Positions 1 through 8,428 of a DNA stretch of 64,000 bases are shown in pieces (position 1 is the stretch's first letter; each line of letters begins with the position of its first letter). The notes below the pieces were generated by a model. It was not told the DNA's origin and did not search any database. It saw only the letters and a program-made list of their open reading frames with translations. Where the stretch lies: NCBI RefSeq assembly GCF_004345665.1, contig NZ_SLWR01000001.1:558001-622000 (forward strand), written 5' to 3'. The position numbers were made by a program, and so were the translations under genes. The stretch comes from Kribbella antiqua. Lineage in GTDB: Bacteria; Actinomycetota; Actinomycetes; Propionibacteriales; Kribbellaceae.

Positions 1-486
1 CAGCAGCCGTACGCCGTACTGGACATCGACGCGACCTTGTCCGACACCAGCCAGCGGATCCACTTCATCGAGAAGCGGCCGAAGGACTGGGACTCGTTCT
101 TCGCGCATGCCAAGGAGGACGCCGTACTGGAGGAAGGGCTGGCGGTCGCGACGACGCTGGCGGCCGACCACGTGATCGTCTACCTGACCGGGCGGCCCGA
201 GCGGCTGCGGCGGGACACACTGAGGTGGCTGAAGGACAACGGCTTCCCCGACGGCAAGGTCTACATGCGTGGCGACACCGACCGCCGCCCGTCGGTGACG
301 ATGAAGCTCGGCCGGCTGAAACGTCTCGCCGAGGAGCGCCGCGTGGCCGTCCTGGTCGACGACGACGTCAAGGTGTGCGCGGCCGCCGAGAAGGCCGGCT
401 ACCCGGTGCTGAGGGCCGACTGGGGACTCGACGCCGAGACCCAGCCGACCCTCTTCGAGGCCCAGGAAGAAGAGGGCCGGACCTGA
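1..486 (+). CDS. HAD-superfamily phosphatase, 5' end outside window
   Basis: The frame is open from base 1 to a TGA at 484-486, so the N-terminus lies before the window. The first residues in view contain D-I-D-A-T-L-S, the HAD nucleophile motif. About 60 residues on comes YLTGRP (motif II Thr), and near the C-terminus VLVDDD (motif III/IV acidic cluster). The TTG at 37 cannot be the true start because it would cut off the nucleophile. The TGRP-x-R-L-R pattern resembles the phosphatase half of T4 Pnkp-type proteins and related small HAD phosphatases; the substrate cannot be told from sequence. It converges on the ABC operon with one base between the two stop codons. Confidence 0.75.
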   Translation, partial: QQPYAVLDIDATLSDTSQRIHFIEKRPKDWDSFFAHAKEDAVLEEGLAVATTLAADHVIVYLTGRPERLRRDTLRWLKDNGFPDGKVYMRGDTDRRPSVTMKLGRLKRLAEERRVAVLVDDDVKVCAAAEKAGYPVLRADWGLDAETQPTLFEAQEEEGRT

Positions 487-487
487 G

Positions 488-2161
488 CTATTTGCTCAAG
501 CCCACACCGAGCACGTTCGGGTACGGCGGGTACGACGGCAGGTAGAAGTTCTGCACCTTCGATCCGTGCAGGAACGCGTTCCGGGCGTAGATCAGCGGTA
601 CGACGGGAGCGTCGGCCAGGATCTGCTTGTCCAGCGCACCCCACGCGGCAGCGGACTTCGCCTTGTCCGGCTCCGCGGTTGCGGCGTTGATCGCGGCGTC
701 GACCGCCGGGTTCGAGTACCGGGAGATGTTGTAGCCACCGTTGCCGATCTCGGACGACGCGAACAGCGGCTGGATGTTGCCGATCGCGCTGGAGAAGTCC
801 GGCAGCCAGCTCGACACGGTCAGGTCGAAGTCGGCTTTGTTGCCCGTGATCAGGTCCGTCAGCGGCTGAGCGTCCAGCGGCTTGATCTGCACCGTGATGC
901 CGGCCCGCTTCAGGCCCTGCTGAATCGCCTGCGCGACGTCCATACCGGTGTCGGTGTCGGCGACCATGAGCAGCTTGAGGTTGCTGACGCCGGCCGCCGC
1001 CAGCAGCTGCTTCGCCTTCTCCGGGTCTCCGGCCGGCGGCGCGTCGTACAGGTTGAACTTGCTGTAGCCGTCGATGCCCGGCGTGATCAGCGTGGAGGCA
1101 ATCTCGCCGCCGTACTCCGGACCGCCCTCGGCAACCTGGACGGCCTGCTTGTCGACGGCGTACTCGATCGCCTTGCGTACGGCGGGGTTCGCCAGCGCTG
1201 GGCGCTTGGTGTTCAGCGCCAGGTAGAGCAACGCACCGGACGGCGAGGTCGCGACGCGTGACTTGACCGCGGGGTTGCCGTTCACTGTCGGGATCAGCGC
1301 GGCCGGCAGCGAGACTCCGGTGGCGGCGGCGAACTTGTCGTCGCCGGCGTCCGCGATCAGCCGCTGGTTGACCACATCGGCCTGCAGGCCCATGTCGATG
1401 ACAATCGAGTCCGGCAGACCGGTCCGCGCCTCGTCGGTCGACTTGTCCCAGTTCGGGTTGCGCTCCAGCTCGAGCTTCGAGCCCGGCGAGTACGACTTCA
1501 CCTGGTAGGGGCCGCTCGCGACCGGGTCCTCGCCGTAGTGCGCCGGGTCCTTGTCGGCCGCCTTCGGCACCGGCGAGAACGCCGGCATGCTGACGATCCA
1601 CGGCCAGTCGCCGAACGACTTGTTCAGCTTGAAGATGATCGTGCTGTCGTCCGGGGTCTCGATCGACGCCAGCTGGGCGCCCTTGTAGGGGCCGGCGTAC
1701 TTGTCGCCGCCGACCAGCAGCGACTTGTGGTAGCCGAGTCCGCCGGACAACTCCGGCGCGAAGGACCGCTCGACGCCGTACTTGATGTCGGCGGCAACGA
1801 TCGGCGTACCGTCGGCGTACTTGAGACCCGGCTTGAGCTTGTAGGTCCAGGTCTTGCCGTCGGCACTGACCTGGCCGGTGTCGGTGGCCAGGTCGGGCAC
1901 CAGTTCGGCGGCCTTGTCCGGCGAAGTCTTCCACGACGTCAGGCCGCGCAGCACCAGGTGGATCGTGCTGGTGCCGAGGTTCTGGCTCTTGGCCGGGTCG
2001 AGGCTGATCTCCTTGGAGGTGCTCAGGATGTGGAAGGTGCCGCCCGCCTCGGCGGCACCCGTCGTACTGCCACCGGAGGTGGATTGGTTATTGGCGTTGC
2101 AGGCGGCAACCGCCAACGCCAGCGCGGCCGCAACGGCGACCGCACTTGTGGTGCGCTTCAT
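488..2161 (-). CDS. ABC peptide-type substrate-binding lipoprotein (family 5)
   Basis: A 557-residue extracellular solute-binding protein of the SBP_bac_5 (OppA/DppA/NikA) family. It starts with KRTTSAV and a hydrophobic signal ending in a lipobox V-A-A-C, so Cys21 should be lipidated and the protein anchored outside the membrane. The ATG at 2161 is preceded by AAAGGA at good spacing; the open frame further upstream runs into the ATPase gene and is not used. A 10-base gap separates it from that gene, so it is the last gene of the operon permease-permease-ATPase-ATPase-binding protein. The ligand is probably an oligopeptide or similar; sugars or metals are also bound by this family. Confidence 0.92.
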   Translation of the reverse strand: MKRTTSAVAVAAALALAVAACNANNQSTSGGSTTGAAEAGGTFHILSTSKEISLDPAKSQNLGTSTIHLVLRGLTSWKTSPDKAAELVPDLATDTGQVSADGKTWTYKLKPGLKYADGTPIVAADIKYGVERSFAPELSGGLGYHKSLLVGGDKYAGPYKGAQLASIETPDDSTIIFKLNKSFGDWPWIVSMPAFSPVPKAADKDPAHYGEDPVASGPYQVKSYSPGSKLELERNPNWDKSTDEARTGLPDSIVIDMGLQADVVNQRLIADAGDDKFAAATGVSLPAALIPTVNGNPAVKSRVATSPSGALLYLALNTKRPALANPAVRKAIEYAVDKQAVQVAEGGPEYGGEIASTLITPGIDGYSKFNLYDAPPAGDPEKAKQLLAAAGVSNLKLLMVADTDTGMDVAQAIQQGLKRAGITVQIKPLDAQPLTDLITGNKADFDLTVSSWLPDFSSAIGNIQPLFASSEIGNGGYNISRYSNPAVDAAINAATAEPDKAKSAAAWGALDKQILADAPVVPLIYARNAFLHGSKVQNFYLPSYPPYPNVLGVGLSK

Positions 2162-2171
2162 CGGTGTCCTT

Positions 2172-3140
2172 TCAGATTTCTGGCAAGTAGCAGGCGGCCT
2201 TGTGTTCGTTGCTTCCGGCAACTGCTTCGAGCACCAACCGTTTCGTCGAGCAGATGTCCTCGGCCTTGTAACATCGGGTCCGGAACGGGCAGCCGGACGG
2301 CGGCGAGATCGGTGTCGGGACATCACCGGTCAGCACGATCCGATCCCGTACGGCGCCCGGCTCGGGCACCGGCACCGCCGACAGCAACGCCCGCGTGTAC
2401 GGATGGGCCGGATGGTCGTAAACCTCGGCGGCCGGCCCTTCCTCGACGATCGTGCCGAGGTACATCACCGCGATCCGGCTGGCTACCTGCCGTACGACGG
2501 CCAGGTCGTGAGCGACGAGCACATACGACAGACCGAGTTCGTCGCGGAGGTCGGCGAGCAGGTTCAGCACCTGCGCCTGGATCGAGACATCGAGTGCCGA
2601 CACCGGTTCGTCGCAGACCAGGAGCTCCGGCTGCACCGACAGAGCGCGGGCGATGCCGATCCGCTGTCGCTGACCACCGGAGAACTCGTGCGGATAGCGA
2701 TCGAGGTGTTCCGCCGACAAACCGACCTGCTCGAGCAGCTCGACCAGTTGGATCTTGGTCGGCCGGATCCCCTGCGCGCGGAACGGGGTGGTGAGGATCG
2801 TGCCGACCGACTGCCGCGGGTTCAGCGACGCCTGCGGATCCTGGAACACCATCTGGACCTTGCGCCGGACCGGCCGCAGCTTCCGGCCGCTGACCTTGGT
2901 GACGTCGACGCCACCGATCTCGACCCGGCCGGCAGTGGGATCCAGCAACCGCGTCGCGACCCGCGCGAGCGTCGACTTGCCCGAGCCCGACTCCCCCACC
3001 AGTCCGACGGTTTCGCCCTTGCGGACAACGAAGCTCACGTCGTCCACGGCCTTCACTGCCTGGGCCTGACGCCAAGGCACGCCGCCGCGGAGACCGAAGT
3101 ACTTCTTGATGTTCTCGAGGTGCAGCAACTCGTCAGGCAT
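2172..3140 (-). CDS. Oligopeptide ABC transporter ATPase, OppF type
   Basis: A 322-residue ATP-binding subunit of a dipeptide/oligopeptide importer. Walker A GESGSGKST lies at about 49-57, followed by a Q-loop (MVFQDP), signature FSGGQRQR and Walker B LLVCDEPVSALD. The C-terminal oligopeptide-transporter extension has the Cys cluster CPFRTRCYKAEDIC, which in this family can carry an Fe-S cluster. The ATG at 3140 is chosen because it overlaps the stop of the upstream ATPase by 8 bases and gives the usual N-terminus (DELLHLENIKKYF). The in-frame start at 3188 would extend far into the preceding gene. It pairs with the next ATPase as a heterodimer. Confidence 0.92.
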   Translation of the reverse strand: MPDELLHLENIKKYFGLRGGVPWRQAQAVKAVDDVSFVVRKGETVGLVGESGSGKSTLARVATRLLDPTAGRVEIGGVDVTKVSGRKLRPVRRKVQMVFQDPQASLNPRQSVGTILTTPFRAQGIRPTKIQLVELLEQVGLSAEHLDRYPHEFSGGQRQRIGIARALSVQPELLVCDEPVSALDVSIQAQVLNLLADLRDELGLSYVLVAHDLAVVRQVASRIAVMYLGTIVEEGPAAEVYDHPAHPYTRALLSAVPVPEPGAVRDRIVLTGDVPTPISPPSGCPFRTRCYKAEDICSTKRLVLEAVAGSNEHKAACYLPEI

Positions 3141-4140
3141 CGGACGGCCTCCGCCCCAGGTGGCAAGCCGCTTCGTGATCGCCTTCACCCGGGCGCGGCG
3201 TCAGCTCGGGGCGTTCGGTGATGCAGCGTTCGCCGACGCGCTCGGTATAGGCGCAGCGCGGCTGGAACGGGCAGCCGGTGCTGATCGACCCAGGCGACGG
3301 CGGACTGCCGGGGATCGTCGTCAGCCGCGGCTTCGGCGGTACGTCGACCCGCGGCATCGCACCGAGGAGTCCCAGGCTGTACGGATGCGCCGCGCGATGG
3401 AACAGGTCCCGAACCGTGCCTCGTTCGGCCGCCCGTCCGGCGTACATGACGAGGACGTCGTCGGCGACCTCGGCGACCACTCCGAGATCGTGCGAGATGA
3501 GGACGAGCGCCGTACCGAACTCCTCCTGGACGTCCTCCAGCAGTCGCATGATCTGTGCCTGCACGGTGACGTCGAGCGCGGTGGTGGGCTCGTCCGCGAT
3601 CAGCACCTTCGGGTTGTTCACCAACGCCATGGCGATGACGACCCGCTGCCGCATTCCGCCGGAGAACTCGTGCGGGTAGCTGTTCGCCCGGCGCGCGGCA
3701 TCCGGGATGCCGACCAGGTCGAGCATCCGGACCGCTTGGCGCTGCGCTTCCTTCTTCGAGGCGTCCCGTGACTTGCCATGGTGCAGGCGGTACGCCTCGG
3801 CGACCTGCCAGCCGACGCTGTAGTACGGGTTCAGCGCGGAGAGCGCGTCCTGGAAGACGAGCGCGATGTCGTTGCCGCGCACCTTGCGGAGTTCGTCGCT
3901 CGGCAGGCCGACGAGATCGCGCCCGTCCAGCAGCACCTCGCCGGTCACATCGGCATTGCCCGGCAGCAGGCCCATCACCGCGGCCGAGCTCACGCTCTTA
4001 CCCGAGCCGGACTCGCCGACGATGGCGAGCGTCTCGCCGGCCGCGACGGCGAAGTCGATGCCGTCCACCGCCGGGACCAGCCCGCCGTCGGTCCGGAAGG
4101 TGACGTGGAGGTCGTGGACTTCCAGGACCGGCCTAGCCAT
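3133..4140 (-). CDS. Oligopeptide ABC transporter ATPase, OppD type
   Basis: A 335-residue ATPase. It has Walker A GESGSGKS at 42-49, FQDALSALNP at the Q-loop, signature FSGGMRQR, Walker B VLIADEPTTALD and the switch His in LISHDLG. The C-terminal half carries the OppD/DppD Cys motif CPFQPRCAYTERVGERC. It overlaps the permease gene upstream and the OppF-type gene downstream by 8 bases each (ATGxxTxA arrangements), which implies translational coupling and 1:1 production of the two ATPases. It would energise uptake through the two permeases encoded just upstream. Confidence 0.92.
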   Translation of the reverse strand: MARPVLEVHDLHVTFRTDGGLVPAVDGIDFAVAAGETLAIVGESGSGKSVSSAAVMGLLPGNADVTGEVLLDGRDLVGLPSDELRKVRGNDIALVFQDALSALNPYYSVGWQVAEAYRLHHGKSRDASKKEAQRQAVRMLDLVGIPDAARRANSYPHEFSGGMRQRVVIAMALVNNPKVLIADEPTTALDVTVQAQIMRLLEDVQEEFGTALVLISHDLGVVAEVADDVLVMYAGRAAERGTVRDLFHRAAHPYSLGLLGAMPRVDVPPKPRLTTIPGSPPSPGSISTGCPFQPRCAYTERVGERCITERPELTPRPGEGDHEAACHLGRRPSDA

Positions 4141-5131
4141 GACTCACCCTCGGGTCGAGCACTCCATGCACGATGTCCACCAAAAGATTCGCGAGGATGA
4201 TCAGGAAGGCCGAGAAGAGCGTCGTACCGACGACGACTGCGACGTCCAACTGAGCGACCGCGCTGATCAGCAGGTCGCCCAGCCCCTGCATGCTGAACAC
4301 CTTCTCGGTCAGGATCGCGCCACCGAGCAGACCACCGAGGTCGAGCCCGAACAGCGTCACGATCGGCACCAGCGCACCCCGCAGGCCATGCGTCAGGACC
4401 ACGCGCGCCTCACCGGCACCCTTCGCCCGGGCCGTCGTGATGTGGTCGAGGTTCAGCTCTTCCATCATCTGCGCACGCGTCAGCCTGATGTACGACGCCG
4501 CCTGCAGAACGGCCAGCACGAGCCACGGGGTGACCAGGTGCCAGGCCCAGTCGACCGGGCTGTCGGTGAGCGGGATGTAGCCGCTGACCGGGACCATGTT
4601 GAGCCAGAACCCGAAGACGAGGATCGCCAGCAGACCGATCAGGAACGACGGCGACGCGACTCCGACCAGCGCGAACCCGACGCTGAGCCGATCGAGCGGC
4701 CGGCCACGGTTGAGCGCGGCAACGACACCGAGCGACACCCCGATGATCAACCACAGCACCGCCGCTCCGAGCGCGATCGACGCCGTGATCGGCAGTCGCT
4801 CGAGGATGAGCGTGGTCACCGGGCGCGCCAGCGGGAACGAGTAGCCGAAGCAGGGCGCGTTGCAGTGCACGGCCGCGGTGCCGTCGCCGAACGTGCGGCC
4901 GGCGAAGATGCCTTTGAGGAAGTTCAGGTACTGCTGGATCGTGCTCTGATCCAGCTGCATGAAATGCCGGGCCTGCTCGAGCCGGTCCGGCGTACACGGT
5001 TTACCGCAGGCGAGATTCGCCGGGTCGGCGGGGATCGCATAGAAGATCAGGTAGACGGCGAAGCTCAGCGCGAGCATCACCAGTACGGCCGCGGCAAGAC
5101 GTCGTACCACGAACCAGGCAAGGTCGGGCAT
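4133..5131 (-). CDS. ABC transporter permease, OppB/DppB type
   Basis: A 332-residue inner-membrane permease with six predicted membrane segments. The first covers roughly residues 9-30 (AVLVMLALSFAVYLIF). The EAA loop for ATPase docking is near ITTARAKGAGE. The start ATG at 5131 gives the standard family N-terminus (PDLAWFVVRRL); the longer frame to 5323 lies inside the upstream permease and is low-complexity. One base separates it from the upstream permease stop, and it overlaps the OppD-type ATPase by 8 bases. Together with the neighbouring permease it forms the translocation pore. Confidence 0.9.
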   Translation of the reverse strand: MPDLAWFVVRRLAAAVLVMLALSFAVYLIFYAIPADPANLACGKPCTPDRLEQARHFMQLDQSTIQQYLNFLKGIFAGRTFGDGTAAVHCNAPCFGYSFPLARPVTTLILERLPITASIALGAAVLWLIIGVSLGVVAALNRGRPLDRLSVGFALVGVASPSFLIGLLAILVFGFWLNMVPVSGYIPLTDSPVDWAWHLVTPWLVLAVLQAASYIRLTRAQMMEELNLDHITTARAKGAGEARVVLTHGLRGALVPIVTLFGLDLGGLLGGAILTEKVFSMQGLGDLLISAVAQLDVAVVVGTTLFSAFLIILANLLVDIVHGVLDPRVSHG

Positions 5132-5132
5132 C

Positions 5133-6062
5133 TCAGTTCGCCCTCCGCAACCGCACGTCGAACGCGTCGCGGACACTGTCGCCGAGCAACGTGAACCCGA
5201 GTACGGCGAGGAACAGCGCAGCGCCCGGGAAAACCAGGAACCACGGATCGGCGCCGGTGTAGACCCAGGCGATCGAGTCGGAGATCGAACGTCCGAGGCT
5301 CGGCGTCGGCGGCGGTACGCCAACCCCGAGGAACGACAGCGCGGCCTCAGCGCCGATGTAGCCGGGCACGGCCATCGTCGCGACGACGAGCACCGGGCCG
5401 AGCAGATTCGGCAGCAGCTCGCGGGTGACGACGTGCCAGCCGGAGGAGCCGACGCTGCGGGCCGCCTCGACGAACTCGCGGGCGACCAGCGAGCGCGCCT
5501 GGTTACGGATCAGCCGGGCCAGACCGGCCCAGCCGAAGACGCTGAGCACCAGGATCAGCAGCAGCCAGCGCGGGAACCCGCCCGGGACAATGATGCCGAG
5601 GGCAATCATGAAGACGAGCTGCGGGAAACCGAAGAGGAAGTCCACCAGCCGCGAGACGACGGCGTCGTACCAGCCACCGAAGTACGCCGCGCTGATGCCG
5701 ACCAAGGTGCCGACCACTGTGGTGATGAGGGTCACGACGACCGCGATGAACAGCGACGTCCGGAGGCCGAGCACCACGATCGAGAACAAGTCCCGCCCGG
5801 TCAGCGGCTCCACGCCGAACCAGTGGTCGCCGCTGACTCCACCGATCGCACCTTTGGGTGCGTTGCCGCGGGCGGGATCGAGGAGGTCGATGTGGTACGT
5901 GTACGCGTCCTGGCCGGCCAGCTTGACCAGCAGCGGCGCCGCGGCCGCGACGACGATCAGCCCGACAACCAGGGCGACACCGGCCCGCGCACTCCGATCC
6001 CGCCGTACCCGGCGCAACGCCAGCCGGGTGGGCGAAACGGCCCCGGCGACCGAGGAACTCAC
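5133..6062 (-). CDS. ABC transporter permease, OppC/DppC type
   Basis: A roughly 309-residue permease with an N-terminal cytoplasmic stretch, a first membrane helix (about 30-50), a large periplasmic loop and the EAA motif EFVEAARSVG. It is first in the ABC operon. Two in-frame GTG codons are possible: 6068 has the GAGGA sequence touching it, while 6062 has that sequence 5 bases away, so 6062 is preferred. The 270 bases upstream hold only remnants of other genes. The gene order permease C - permease B - ATPase D - ATPase F - binding protein differs from the common binding-protein-first order. Confidence 0.88.
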   Translation of the reverse strand: MSSSVAGAVSPTRLALRRVRRDRSARAGVALVVGLIVVAAAAPLLVKLAGQDAYTYHIDLLDPARGNAPKGAIGGVSGDHWFGVEPLTGRDLFSIVVLGLRTSLFIAVVVTLITTVVGTLVGISAAYFGGWYDAVVSRLVDFLFGFPQLVFMIALGIIVPGGFPRWLLLILVLSVFGWAGLARLIRNQARSLVAREFVEAARSVGSSGWHVVTRELLPNLLGPVLVVATMAVPGYIGAEAALSFLGVGVPPPTPSLGRSISDSIAWVYTGADPWFLVFPGAALFLAVLGFTLLGDSVRDAFDVRLRRAN

Positions 6063-6195
6063 AAGCACTCCTCACGATGGAAACATCCAGCCGGCAAACG
6101 CTAGGCCGCTTCCACCCGCCACTCCGACCACATCCCAAATCTTGAGAAAGCCGACTCAAGAACTTCACATTGAGCTACGCCTAGGCGAGGCTGAT

Positions 6196-6348
6196 CCACG
6201 GCGGAACCGCACCTCCTGGCTGGCTGCCCTCGGTTTCCGGCTGGCCGACGTACGGATGCCGACGAGCATCTGGTTCGGGTCCGGCGACGACCGAGCCCGG
6301 AAGTACGCCTACCGCGAACTGCTGCATGGCTTGGCGGCTTTCAGAGCG
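6196..6348 (+). pseudogene. Alpha/beta-hydrolase C-terminal remnant
   Basis: On the plus strand, from about 6211, the frame reads SWLAALGFRLADVRMP then TSIWFGSGDDRARKYAY. This matches the pattern common before the catalytic Asp of alpha/beta hydrolases (GF-D-L-A-D-V-R-x-P-x-x-x-W-x-G-x-x-D). No start codon, nucleophile elbow or N-terminal core exists upstream; that DNA is the front of the ABC operon on the other strand. The piece runs into the GNAT remnant. It is read here as a truncated gene fragment; the identification rests on a short stretch. Confidence 0.45.
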
Positions 6349-6832
6349 GCAGCTGATACCGGCTCACCCACGTCGAGGGGCCGTGCCGGTCTGCGACGTC
6401 GCCTTGGTGCTGGAAGCCTCGGGACTCGTAGTAGGTCCTGAGTCGCCGGTTGGTGCTGACGCAGTCGAGGCGGAGATAGGCGCAGCCGAGGGCTTGGCTA
6501 GTCGCGGTGGCCCAGTCGTGGAGCGACGCGCCGAGACCGGCGGCCGAGCGTCTGACCGCCAGTTGGTGCACGTAGCCGGCGTGGGCCTCAAGGCCGGACC
6601 AGGGGGCGTCGTCCCAGTCCAGCGTGATGGTGCCGGCGACGACACCGTCGAGACGGGCCAGCCACGTATCGCCACGGTCGATCGCGGGTGCGATCCACTC
6701 CGGCTTGAACCGCTCGGGCCATTGCTCGATACCAGACGCCCGCAGCCAGGCCGCCGCCTCATCCAGTACGGCAAGTACATCGTCGACCTCGATCGCGGGC
6801 TAGATGGTCAGCACCTTCCCTTGCCAGTTCAT
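6341..6832 (-). pseudogene. GNAT acetyltransferase interrupted by an in-frame amber codon
   Basis: From 6799 down to the stop at 6341 the minus strand encodes a complete GNAT fold: an N-terminal helix region (VDDVLAVLDEAAAWLR), central strands, the acetyl-CoA motif in QLAVRRSAAGLGASL, and the C-terminal TNRRLRTYYESRGF signature. No usable start codon lies in this stretch. Just upstream, in the same frame, GTG-CTG-ACC-ATC (6814-6803) is followed by TAG at 6802-6800 and then continues into the fold; an ATG at 6832 is also in frame. GNATs often begin L-T-I-R-P, so the TAG sits where a sense codon is expected. Either a nonsense mutation, a sequencing error or, less likely, readthrough. Confidence 0.65.
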
Positions 6833-6842
6833 AGCGGTCAGT

Positions 6843-7292
6843 GTGGTGACTCGGGTTGTGGTTGTCGACGGCAACCGGATCGCCGTACGGGACAACCTGT
6901 TTCATCCTCAAGGTGGTGGACAGCCGGCGCGGATCGAGGGTGGATCGGCGCGGGTGAGGTCCGGCCGGTGCGTGTTGAGGACCGGCTGGTGTATCTGGAC
7001 GGCTCGACTGGCGAGTTGAGTGAAGGCGACATCGTCCGCGCGCGGGTGGACGCAGAGCTTCGGCTGTTGCATGCGGCTCTGCACACCGCCGGGCATGTGG
7101 TGGACGGGGTGGCTCGGGCCGAGGGGTGGTCGTGGGCCGGGAACAACCACTTCCCAGGGCAGGCCCGGATCGAATTCACCGCACCCGATCCCGTTGAGCT
7201 GACCGGCGCCGCCGAGCGGATCCAAGCGGGTGTTGATGCGGCGATAGCAGCAGACCTGGCTGTGACAGCGGTCGAGAGTGACGGGCATGGGA
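6843..7292 (+). pseudogene. AlaX-like alanyl-tRNA editing protein, frameshifted and truncated
   Basis: The start region (GTG at 6843 or 6846) reads VVVVDGNRIAVRDNLFHPQ and then GGGQPA, the hallmark of AlaRS/AlaX editing domains. After the alanine the correct continuation, DRGWIGAGEV, is in another frame. The sequence GCGCG at 6927-6931 behaves like a two-base CG insertion. The second frame then shows the zinc-site motif HTAGH and the GNNHFPGQARIEF segment. The C-terminal C-x3-H half of the editing site is missing: the frame drifts into unrelated sequence near 7290 and meets the cupin fragment. The intact family would deacylate mischarged Ser/Gly-tRNA(Ala). Confidence 0.7.
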
Positions 7293-7559
7293 CGGCGCAT
7301 CAGCGGTGGCAACAGCCTGGAGATCTGGCGACTCCGCCTCCCACCCAACACCTCGGTCGAAGGCGTCCCCCACGCCCCCGGCACCAACGAACATCTCCTG
7401 GTCGCCGCCGGGCGCCTGACAGCCGGCCCAACCAACGACCCGCGCGAACTCGCCGCCGGCGACCTCCTGGCTTTCGCCGGCGACGCCCCCCACACCTACC
7501 GCACCACCAAGACGGCCGCCGACGTCACCGTCGTCATCGCCTCCCCTGTCCAAACCTGA
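7278..7559 (+). pseudogene. Cupin-domain fragment, likely tail of an XRE-cupin regulator
   Basis: A 93-residue frame opening at a GTG and closing at TGA 7557-7559. It carries SGGNSLEIWRLRLPP, then HAPGTNEHLLVAAGRLT and LAAGDLLAFAGDAPHTY, the two-motif barrel that forms the C-terminal half of HTH-cupin regulators. No helix-turn-helix lies upstream; a stop codon at 7263-7265 closes the frame and the DNA there belongs to the broken AlaX gene. No good ribosome binding site precedes the GTG. It could be a short free-standing cupin, but a decayed 3' fragment is more likely given its neighbours. Confidence 0.5.
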
Positions 7560-7599
7560 AACTCAGTGGAGCCCGACGGCCACGCACCCGGACACTGAG

Positions 7600-8337
7600 A
7601 TGATGATTCAGGACACAGCACAGGCGGCAGACGTCGCGCGCCGGCTAGTGATGGAGCAATTCCCCAGCGCGCTCGCAGCGTGGCTTGGTGGGAGTGTGGT
7701 GCGCGGGGACGCGTCGGCGACCTCGGACCTCGACATCACCGTGCTGCTCGACGGACTGCCGGCACCGATGCGGCGGTCAATCGAGTACGGCGGGTGGCCG
7801 GTGGAGCTGTTCGTTCACACAGAGGCGTCACTGGCGCACTTCTGCGAGAAGGACCGGCAGCGTCGACAGCCCACCATGATGCGACTGGTCGGCGAGACAG
7901 TCATCCTCACCGACACCGACGGCTCCGGCGCACGACTGCAGCAGGCTTGCCTCGCAGAGGTCGAGGCCGGCCCGTCCGCACTCACCACGGCTGAGCTCGA
8001 CCTGCTCCGCTACACGATCACCTGCCTCCTCGACGACCTCGCCGATGCGTCGACCGACGACGTACGCACCGCAATCGCATCCGTCCTCTGGCAAGACGCG
8101 GCCCGCCTACTACTCACCGGCGTACGGCGCTGGTACGGCACCGGCAAGGGCCTCCTCCGCGAGCTCTCCGCCTACGACGCAATCCACGCCACCAACCATG
8201 CCCACGACCTACCCGCCGGCGTCCGGGCAGCAAGCGCTGGAGACAGCAGCACCTTGATCGAGCACACCGAGCAGATCCTGAACCTTCACGGCGGCCGCCT
8301 CTTCGCCGGCTTCGAACTCGCCGCCGAACCTGTCTGA
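7600..8337 (+). CDS. Nucleotidyltransferase-domain protein (MNT/aminoglycoside-NTase-like)
   Basis: A 245-residue protein with the polymerase-beta-like motif GGSVVRGDASATSDLDITVLL near residues 30-50: GGS plus D-x-D, the nucleotide- and metal-binding acidic pair. A third acidic strand follows (WPVELFVH, Glu). The C-terminal half is helical, like the substrate/partner domain of kanamycin-nucleotidyltransferase relatives. Start is the first of two adjacent ATG codons at 7600/7603. Substrate is unknown: small molecules, tRNA or HEPN partners are all used by relatives, but no HEPN gene is adjacent. A degenerate copy of its last 90 bases follows the stop codon. Confidence 0.75.
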   Translation: MMIQDTAQAADVARRLVMEQFPSALAAWLGGSVVRGDASATSDLDITVLLDGLPAPMRRSIEYGGWPVELFVHTEASLAHFCEKDRQRRQPTMMRLVGETVILTDTDGSGARLQQACLAEVEAGPSALTTAELDLLRYTITCLLDDLADASTDDVRTAIASVLWQDAARLLLTGVRRWYGTGKGLLRELSAYDAIHATNHAHDLPAGVRAASAGDSSTLIEHTEQILNLHGGRLFAGFELAAEPV

Positions 8338-8341
8338 CGGC

Positions 8342-8428
8342 GCAGCCGTTGCTCGAGGAGACCGACCAGATCCCGGACCCACACGGCGCCACCTCTTCGC
8401 CGGCTTCAGCCTGACCGCCGATCCCGCC
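8342..8428 (+). repeat. Degenerate second copy of the nucleotidyltransferase 3' end
   Basis: Bases 8342-8428 align to 8245-8335 (the last codons of the preceding gene). Shared segments include GACCGA/CACCGA-GCAGATCC, CACGGC and CTCTTCGCCGGCTTC, with a one-base deletion after CACGGC that breaks the frame. Read with that base restored it encodes a variant of the I-E-H-T-E-Q-I-L tail and FAGF. It is the scar of a tandem duplication or of recombination with a paralogue. From 8429 to 8667 I see no gene, repeat or clear terminator. Confidence 0.6.

Noticed and set aside
3866-5194. A 442-codon plus-strand ORF across the ABC transporter genes
   Set aside because: Shadow of the OppB/OppD-type genes; highly charged composition and no ribosome binding site.
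6924-6935. Programmed frameshifting in the AlaX-like gene
   Set aside because: No slippery heptamer or following pseudoknot; the 3' domain is also missing, so decay is simpler.
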